In this document: positions 54,656 to 61,150 of the stretch, piece by piece
Layout of the letters: every line of letters begins with the position of its first letter
Position numbering within the stretch: the first letter of the stretch is position 1
Source of the DNA: Reinekea marinisedimentorum
Lineage (GTDB): Bacteria > Pseudomonadota > Gammaproteobacteria > Pseudomonadales > Natronospirillaceae
Direction of reading: 5' to 3'
DNA length: 64,000 nt
NCBI RefSeq assembly: GCF_004341165.1
Contig: NZ_SLZR01000013.1
Span: 1-64,000, forward strand
Translations under genes and position numbers: made by a program
The notes under the pieces: generated by a model
Databases searched by the model: none
The model's input: only the letters and a program-made list of their open reading frames with translations
Told to the model about the DNA's origin: nothing

Positions 54656-55351
54656 TTACACCGTTAAGTATTCTTTCACCAGCTGATCGTTCAGCTCGGT
54701 CATTTCGCCGAATGCGACCTGGCGGCCACGGTCGAGAATGCAAAAGTTATCGGCCACCTTGCGGGCGAACGGCAGCTTTTGCTCCACCAGTAACACGGTG
54801 AGGCCAATCTCTTCGTTCAACCGGCGAATGATGTCGCCAATTTCGGCAACCACGTTGGGCTGAATACCTTCGGTCGGCTCATCCAGAATTAAAAAGCCGG
54901 GGTCGGTGACCAGTGCGCGGCCAATGGCCAACTGCTGTTGCTGACCGCCGGATAAATCACCCCCGCGTCGATGCAGCATTTCCTTTAACACCGGAAACAG
55001 CTCGAAGATGTAATCGGGCACCTGACGCAGGCCATCGCGGCGCGCCGGCAGACCAATGCGCAGGTTTTCTTCCACGCTCAGCAGTGGGAATATCTGCCGC
55101 CCCTGCGGTACATAGCCAATGCCCATGGGCGCGCGTTTTTCTGCCGCCATGCCAGCAATATTCTGGCCTTTGTAGCTGATACTGCCGCTCTTCACCGGCA
55201 GCAGCCCCATAATGCTCTGCACCAGCGTGGTTTTACCCACGCCGTTGCGGCCCATTAAACAGGTGCATTTGCCTTCCGGCACGGTCATGGATAAATCCCA
55301 CAGGGTGTGGCTTTGGCCATAAAACTGGTTGAGAGAATCGATCTGAATCAT
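54656..55351 (-). CDS. urtE: Urea ABC transporter ATP-binding protein UrtE
   Basis: A 231-residue LivF-type ATPase. Walker A GRNGVGKTT, signature LSGGQQQQLA, Walker B FLILDEPTEGIQP. It overlaps urtD by 4 bases. Powers high-affinity urea uptake. Confidence 0.96.
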   Translation of the reverse strand: MIQIDSLNQFYGQSHTLWDLSMTVPEGKCTCLMGRNGVGKTTLVQSIMGLLPVKSGSISYKGQNIAGMAAEKRAPMGIGYVPQGRQIFPLLSVEENLRIGLPARRDGLRQVPDYIFELFPVLKEMLHRRGGDLSGGQQQQLAIGRALVTDPGFLILDEPTEGIQPNVVAEIGDIIRRLNEEIGLTVLLVEQKLPFARKVADNFCILDRGRQVAFGEMTELNDQLVKEYLTV

Positions 55352-56187
55352 GCTTCGGCCCCCAAATAAACTTCAACGACCTTCGGGTTGCTCTGCACCT
55401 GCTGCATGGTGCCCTCGGCCAGCACCGAACCCTGATGCAGCACCGTGACTTCGCTGGCAATGGAGCGCACAAAATCCATATCGTGCTCCACCAGAATAAT
55501 GGTGTGCTCGCCGGCCAGGTTGGTGAGCAGCTCGCCGGTGCGGTCCATTTCCTGATGTGTCATACCAGCGACCGGTTCATCCACCAGCAGCAGTTTTGGG
55601 CTTTGCATCAGCAGCATGCCAATCTCCAGCCACTGCTTTTGCCCGTGCGAAAGCGCACCGGCGGGCAGATTGCGTTGGCCTACAAGGCCAATCAGCTGCA
55701 GCACATGATCGATGCGGTCAACCTGACTCGGCGTTAAGCGCGCCAACAGCGTTGGCATCACGCCCTTATCGCCCGCCATGGCCAGCTCTAAATTGCAGAA
55801 CACGCTTTGCAGCTCAAATACAGTGGGCTTCTGGAATTTTCGGCCAATACCCGCCTGGGCGATTTCCGGCTCGTCCATTTCCAGCAGGTTAATCTTCTGG
55901 CCAAACCAGGCCTGGCCGGTATCGGGCCGGGTTTTGCCGGTGATGATGTCCATCATGGTGGTTTTACCGGCACCGTTGGGGCCGATAATGCAGCGCAGCT
56001 CACCCTCTTTGATATAGAGGTTTAAATCGTTAATGGCCTTGAAGCCATCGAAGCTGACACTGATGCCTTCCAAATAGAGCAGAAAGCCCTGGCCGACTTC
56101 GAGCATCGGGTTTTGCTGCGGCATCATGAAATCGTAGACATGGTCGCGGTCGACCGTCTGGCGAATAAAATCGACAACATTGGTCAT
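55348..56187 (-). CDS. urtD: Urea ABC transporter ATP-binding protein UrtD
   Basis: A 279-residue LivG-type ATPase. Walker A GPNGAGKTT near 72, signature LSHGQKQWLE, Walker B LLLVDEPVAGM. A longer N-terminus than LivG, as in UrtD. Overlaps urtC by 4 bases. Confidence 0.96.
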   Translation of the reverse strand: MTNVVDFIRQTVDRDHVYDFMMPQQNPMLEVGQGFLLYLEGISVSFDGFKAINDLNLYIKEGELRCIIGPNGAGKTTMMDIITGKTRPDTGQAWFGQKINLLEMDEPEIAQAGIGRKFQKPTVFELQSVFCNLELAMAGDKGVMPTLLARLTPSQVDRIDHVLQLIGLVGQRNLPAGALSHGQKQWLEIGMLLMQSPKLLLVDEPVAGMTHQEMDRTGELLTNLAGEHTIILVEHDMDFVRSIASEVTVLHQGSVLAEGTMQQVQSNPKVVEVYLGAEA

Positions 56188-57311
56188 GCGTTCACCTCTT
56201 TCGGCTTGCTGAAGCCAGTCAATTTCTTAAACAGACCCACCAGACCATTCGGCAGGAACAGCGTCACCAGTACAAACAGCGCACCGAGCGAGAACAACCA
56301 AACCTCGGGCAATGCTGCCGTTAAATAGGTTTTGGCGTAGTTCACCGCCAGCGCACCAATCACTGCACCGTACAGTGTGGCGCGACCACCCAGGGCGACC
56401 CACACCACCAGCTCGATGGAGATCAGCGGCGCAAATTCAGACGGGTTAATAATGCCCACCTGCGGCACATACAGCGCCCCGGCGATACCGGCGAGCACGG
56501 CAGAAAAACAGAAGATCCACAGCTTGAAGTTTTCCACCTTATAGCCGGTGAAGCGGGTGCGGGCTTCGGCATCGCGAATCGCCAGTGCGACGCGACCCAA
56601 ACGGCTGGTCACAATATAACGGCAGGCCAGGTAACCCAGCGCCAGCGCCAGCCCGGAGCAGAAAAACAGCGTTAAGCGGGTGGCGTCGGACTGTAAATCA
56701 AAACCCAGAATGTCTTTAAAATCGGTCAGACCGTTGTTGCCGCCAAAGCCCATTTCATTGCGGAAGAAGGCCAGCATCAGCGCATAGGTGAGCGCCTGCG
56801 TGATGATGGAAAGGTACACACCGGTCACCCGCGAACGGAACGCCAGCCAGCCGAACACAAAGGCTAACAGGCCCGGCACCAGCATGATCATCAGGGCAGC
56901 AAACCAGAAGTTATCGAAGCCATACCAAAACCAGGGCAGCTCCTGCCAGTTCAGGAACACCATGAAATCCGGCAGGATCGGGTCGCCATAAACGCCGCGA
57001 TCACCAATCTGGCGCATCAGGTACATGCCCATGGCATAGCCGCCCAGCGCAAAGAACGCGCCGTGACCCAGGCTTAAAATACCCAGATACCCCCAAACCA
57101 GATCAACCGCGACAGCCAGCAGAGCGTAGGTTAAATACTTGCCCATCAGGGTGACGGTGTAGGTTGAAACGTGCAGCGCCGAGCCCTGCGGGAACAGCGC
57201 ATTGGCGCCGATAACCACCGCCATCACAATGCCCAGTACCGCTAAAAAGCTAACCGTGGAGCGGTCGAATAGCCGCTGGTTTGAATCTAAGGATGCTTGC
57301 GGATTCATCAT
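56184..57311 (-). CDS. urtC: Urea ABC transporter permease UrtC
   Basis: A 375-residue LivM-type permease with about ten segments. Signatures: VDLVWGYLGILSLGHGAFFALGGYA and YVPQVGIINPSEFAPLISIE. Start at ATG 57311, overlapping the urtB stop as TAATG; a longer reading to 57422 is inside urtB. Confidence 0.96.
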   Translation of the reverse strand: MMNPQASLDSNQRLFDRSTVSFLAVLGIVMAVVIGANALFPQGSALHVSTYTVTLMGKYLTYALLAVAVDLVWGYLGILSLGHGAFFALGGYAMGMYLMRQIGDRGVYGDPILPDFMVFLNWQELPWFWYGFDNFWFAALMIMLVPGLLAFVFGWLAFRSRVTGVYLSIITQALTYALMLAFFRNEMGFGGNNGLTDFKDILGFDLQSDATRLTLFFCSGLALALGYLACRYIVTSRLGRVALAIRDAEARTRFTGYKVENFKLWIFCFSAVLAGIAGALYVPQVGIINPSEFAPLISIELVVWVALGGRATLYGAVIGALAVNYAKTYLTAALPEVWLFSLGALFVLVTLFLPNGLVGLFKKLTGFSKPKEVNA

Positions 57312-58972
57312 TAACCCTCCGCCGAACGGCCCTTTTGCGGGAATAGTCCGCGGGGCTTCTTCTGAATGAATAGGATGATGAACACCAGCACGAGGATTTT
57401 CGCCAGTACGGCGCCGGCCCACGGTTCCATCAGTTTATTGGCAATACCCAGCGACATACCCGCCACCAGCGTGCCCCACAGGTTGCCGACACCGCCGAAC
57501 ACTACCACCATGAACGAATCGATAATGTAGGCCTGGCCCAGGTTAGGACCCACGTTAGTCAGTTGGCTCAGCGCCACGCCAGCCATACCGGCAATGCCCG
57601 AGCCCAGGCCGAAGGTCATGGCATCGACCCATTCTGAGCGCACACCCATGGCGCGGGCCATGGCACGGTTTTGGGAAACAGCGCGCACCTCGATACCCAG
57701 GCGGGTGTAGCGCAAAATAAAGAACAACAGCGCGAACACGATTAAACAGAACACAATGATGTACAGCCGGTTGAGCGTGAAGCTGAGCAGCGGGTTCAGC
57801 TCGACAACCCCGGTCATGAATTCCGGTGTGGCCACCGAGCGGTTGAGCGGCGAAAACACCGAGCGCACCGCCTGTTGCAGAATCAGGCTGATACCGAAGG
57901 TGGCCAGCAGCGTTTCCAGCGGGCGACCATATAAAAAGCGGATCACGCCGCGTTCGATACCAATACCCACCAGGCCGGAAACCACAAAGGCAGCGGGGAT
58001 CGAGATAAAGATCGATGCCGCTAAATGGTCGGGCATCAGCGTTTGAATCACGTAAGTCGTATAGGCACCGAGCATCATCAACTCGCCGTGCGCCATATTG
58101 ATCACACCCATCACGCCAAAGGTAATGGCCAGACCAATCGCCGCCAGTACCAATACCGAGCCCAGGCTTAAACCAAAGAACAGGGTTTCGGCCAGCTCGG
58201 CCACCTTCACGCGGCCATCGAGTTTAGTGAGTGCGCTTTCGGCACTGCGGGCAAGCGCAGCTTCCGGCTCGGTTGCTAAAAACTGCGTTACCGCAATGCG
58301 CGCTGCCGGCTGGTAGCTGGCACCTAAGGTGCTCAGTGCCGCCAGTTGCTGATCGATTGCCGAGCCGGGCGCTTGCAGGCGATAAATGGCCAGCGCGACA
58401 TCAATCAGTTCGCGCACGGTTCGGTCTTGCTCGGTCGCCAGTTGCTCGCTCAGGCGGCTGAACAGGGCTTCGTCAATATCACCCAGGGTTTGTTTAACCG
58501 CAGCGGCACGGTTGGCCGCCAGCGGCGAAGATAAATTCAGCAGCGCCAGCTCGGTTTTCAGCTGACCGCGCAGTTGGTTATTAATGCCAACGCGCTTAAC
58601 CCGGCGTTTGCTGACGGTTTCGGTTTCGGCGTTTGCATCGGTAAATAACGGGCGAATGATGGGCTTGGAGCCGTTTTCACCAACGATGGTGACCAACTGA
58701 TTTTCAGACCGGTACACATACAGCTGGCCTTCCAGCAGCATGGTTAATACATCGAACGCACGCTCGTCACCGCTTTGGCTGATCAGGCGAATGCCCTGGC
58801 TGATGTCGTTAAAATCAGAAGATAGCAGTTGATCCAGGCCACTCTTAAAGGCCGTTTGTTCGGTGCTGTTGGCCGATAGCGGGGCGAGTAGCATTGCCAC
58901 CAGCAACAGGTGCCATATTGCCGCAAACTTGCGGTGGGTATGGCGGGTTAGACGGGTTATGGCATTAACCAT
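57311..58972 (-). CDS. urtB: Urea ABC transporter permease UrtB
   Basis: A 553-residue LivH-type permease. It has a signal-like N-terminus and an extracytoplasmic helical domain of about 240 residues, typical of UrtB but absent in LivH. The transport domain from about 255 has GVMGVINMAHGELMMLGAYTTY and the ATPase-contact loop. Begins after GAGGAATCGAT. A 640-base gap holding the 77-bp repeat array separates it from urtA. Confidence 0.95.
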   Translation of the reverse strand: MVNAITRLTRHTHRKFAAIWHLLLVAMLLAPLSANSTEQTAFKSGLDQLLSSDFNDISQGIRLISQSGDERAFDVLTMLLEGQLYVYRSENQLVTIVGENGSKPIIRPLFTDANAETETVSKRRVKRVGINNQLRGQLKTELALLNLSSPLAANRAAAVKQTLGDIDEALFSRLSEQLATEQDRTVRELIDVALAIYRLQAPGSAIDQQLAALSTLGASYQPAARIAVTQFLATEPEAALARSAESALTKLDGRVKVAELAETLFFGLSLGSVLVLAAIGLAITFGVMGVINMAHGELMMLGAYTTYVIQTLMPDHLAASIFISIPAAFVVSGLVGIGIERGVIRFLYGRPLETLLATFGISLILQQAVRSVFSPLNRSVATPEFMTGVVELNPLLSFTLNRLYIIVFCLIVFALLFFILRYTRLGIEVRAVSQNRAMARAMGVRSEWVDAMTFGLGSGIAGMAGVALSQLTNVGPNLGQAYIIDSFMVVVFGGVGNLWGTLVAGMSLGIANKLMEPWAGAVLAKILVLVFIILFIQKKPRGLFPQKGRSAEG

Positions 58973-59003
58973 ATCGATTCCTCGAAGGGTCTTTGGTGCA
59001 TCT

Positions 59004-59603
59004 TTTGTAGGTCGGGCTTCAACCCGACGGGCCCTGGCATTCTTGTTGGCCTAAAGACCAACCTACAGCGTTAACATCCTTTGTAGGTCGGGCTTCAGCC
59101 CGACAGTGCCTTGGCATTCTTGTTGGCCTAAAGACCAACCTACAGCGTTAGCATCCTTTGTAGGTCGGGCTTCAGCCCGACAGTGCCTTGGCATTCTTGT
59201 TGGCCTAATGACCAACCTACAGCGTTAGCATCCTTTGTAGGTCGGGCTTCAGCCCGACAGTGCCTTGGCATTCTTGTTGGCCTAAAGGCCAACCTACAGA
59301 GTTCGCATCTTTTGTAGGTCGGGCTTCAGCCCGACAGTGCTTTGGCATTCTTGTTGGCCTAAAGACCAACCTACAGGGTTAGCATCTTTTGTAGGTCGGG
59401 CTTCAGCCCGACAGTGCTTTGGCATTCTTGTTGGCCTAAAGACCAACCTACAGCGTTAACATCCTTTGCAGGTCGGGCTTCAGCCCGACGGTACCCTGGC
59501 ATTCCTGTTGGCCTAAAGACCAACCTACAGAGTTAGCAACTTTTGTAGGTCGGGCTTCAGCCCGACAGGACCTAGGCATCCCGCCGAGCTGAAGACCAAG
59601 CCA
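59004..59603. repeat. Eight-unit, 77-bp REP array between urtA and urtB
   Basis: The GTAGGTCGGG (or GCAGG) starts are at 59007, 59083, 59160, 59237, 59314, 59391, 59468 and 59545, period 76-77. Each unit holds a perfect stem GTCGGGC-TTCA-GCCCGAC and a second stem GTTGGCC..AGACCAAC that is a diverged inverted copy of the first; the outer TGTAGGT/ACCTACA also pair. The last unit is degraded. It is unrelated in sequence to the array at 48496. It is within the urt transcript. Confidence 0.94.
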
Positions 59604-59612
59604 CGTTAACAA

Positions 59613-60896
59613 CTAGTAATTCTGGCCAGAGCACTTACCCGTTTTCACGTTGTAGTTACCGCAGGCCAGCGGCTGACGCCAATCGGCAATCAGGTCTTTA
59701 GAACCCGGCAGGAAATCGGACCAGGCATCACCGGCCACCAGGCCCGAGGTACGCCATACGGTCTGGAACTGGCCGTCATCCTGAATTTCGCCAATCAGTA
59801 CCGGCTTGGTGATGTGATGGTTCGGCATCATGGTGGAATAGCCACCGGTCAGGTTCGGTACCGCAACACCGATCATCGCCTCGCCGACCGCCTCTGGGTC
59901 TGTGGTACCGGCTTTCTTCACCGCCTCGACCCACATGTTGAAGCCAATGTAGTGCGCTTCCATTGGGTCGTTGGTAACGCGGTCTTCATTGCCGATGAAG
60001 GCGTGCCATTTTTCGATGAACTCGTCATTCACTTCGCTTTCATCGCTCATGAAGTAGTTCCAGGCAGCCAGGTGGCCGACCAATGGGGTGGTATCCATAC
60101 CGGAAAGTTCTTCTTCACCAACCGAGAACGCCACCACCGGAATCTCATCAGCGGTGATGCCCTGGTTACCCAGCTCTTTATAGAACGGTACGTTGGCATC
60201 GCCATTCACGGTAGAAACTACTGCAGTCTTCTTACCGGCCGAGCCAAACTTGCTGATATCGGCAACAATCGACTGCCAATCGGAATGACCAAACGGCGTG
60301 TAGTTGATCATGATGTCGGCATCCGCCACGCCCTTATCTTTCAGGTAGGCTTCAAGAATTTTATTGGTGGTGCGCGGGTACACATAGTCGGTACCGGCCA
60401 GCACCCAGCGTTCAACGCCCTGATCCATTAAATAGTCCACCGCCGGAATGGCCTGCTGGTTAGGCGCAGCGCCGGTGTAAAACACGTTTTTGGAAGATTC
60501 TTCACCTTCGTACTGAACCGGGTAGAACAGCAGACTGTTGAGTTCTTCAAATACCGGCAAAACCGACTTACGGGAAACCGATGTCCAGGCGCCGAACACC
60601 GCATCCACCTCTTCTTTAGAGATCAGCTCACGCGCCTTTTCCGCAAACAACGGCCAGTTAGAGGCTGGGTCTACGACGACGGCTTCCAACTGCTTACCGA
60701 GCAACCCGCCCTTTTTGTTTTGCTCGTCCACCAGCATCAGCATGGTGTCTTTCAGCGTGGTTTCACTGATTGCCATGGTGCCGGAGAGTGAATGTAAAAC
60801 GCCTACTTTGATGGTGTCGTCTGCAGCCAGAGCCATTCCGCTCAGCAGCGATGCAGCCAGAACAGAACTTGCTAAGAGTGTCTTTTTCATGTGCAT
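59613..60896 (-). CDS. urtA: Urea ABC transporter substrate-binding protein UrtA
   Basis: A 427-residue periplasmic binding protein of the Leu/Ile/Val family. Signal peptide about 24 residues (ALAADDT). The mature protein has IKVGVLHSLSGTMAISETTLKD and the NWPLFAEKARELI, FYPVQYEGEESSKN blocks typical of UrtA. It captures urea and is first in the operon. Its stop lies 9 bases from the REP array. Confidence 0.97.
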   Translation of the reverse strand: MHMKKTLLASSVLAASLLSGMALAADDTIKVGVLHSLSGTMAISETTLKDTMLMLVDEQNKKGGLLGKQLEAVVVDPASNWPLFAEKARELISKEEVDAVFGAWTSVSRKSVLPVFEELNSLLFYPVQYEGEESSKNVFYTGAAPNQQAIPAVDYLMDQGVERWVLAGTDYVYPRTTNKILEAYLKDKGVADADIMINYTPFGHSDWQSIVADISKFGSAGKKTAVVSTVNGDANVPFYKELGNQGITADEIPVVAFSVGEEELSGMDTTPLVGHLAAWNYFMSDESEVNDEFIEKWHAFIGNEDRVTNDPMEAHYIGFNMWVEAVKKAGTTDPEAVGEAMIGVAVPNLTGGYSTMMPNHHITKPVLIGEIQDDGQFQTVWRTSGLVAGDAWSDFLPGSKDLIADWRQPLACGNYNVKTGKCSGQNY

Positions 60897-61150
60897 GGTC
60901 CCTACATGGTTTTTCAGTTATCGAATGAACAATTGAAACTGCCGGGGCTTTGGCTGGCCCGATTCACAGTGAGCTCAGTATTGAAAAAACGATGCAAGCG
61001 GGATATGCGCAAAACAGGTCAGCGGACTACGTTGAATGACGCATATTTTCAATGTAAAAGTGCATTTACTATCGCGCATGCTAATAATGATTCAGTTTTA
61101 AGGCAGGCAGCCCGCCAGCCCAACCGAGTTTTGGGAGCGTAATTACACTC
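60897..61150. promoter_or_regulatory. Divergent control region of urtA and the sensor kinase
   Basis: About 254 bases must carry both promoters. No convincing sigma-54 (GG-N10-GC) or NtrC dyad was found by eye. A weak GGGAG lies 13 bases before the kinase ATG. Confidence 0.55.

Noticed and set aside
56184-57422. urtC extended to 57422
   Set aside because: The extra 37 residues overlap the end of urtB and are not hydrophobic or conserved; TAATG at 57311 is the better start.
59004-59603. Periodic array that could be taken for a CRISPR
   Set aside because: The complete 77-bp unit repeats with no variable spacers, and the stems are larger than CRISPR repeats; no cas genes are present.
60897-61150. 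Sigma-54/NtrC promoter upstream of urtA
   Set aside because: No GG-N10-GC element or NtrC dyad with correct spacing was convincing; TGCGCA-TTGC-like pieces are mis-spaced.
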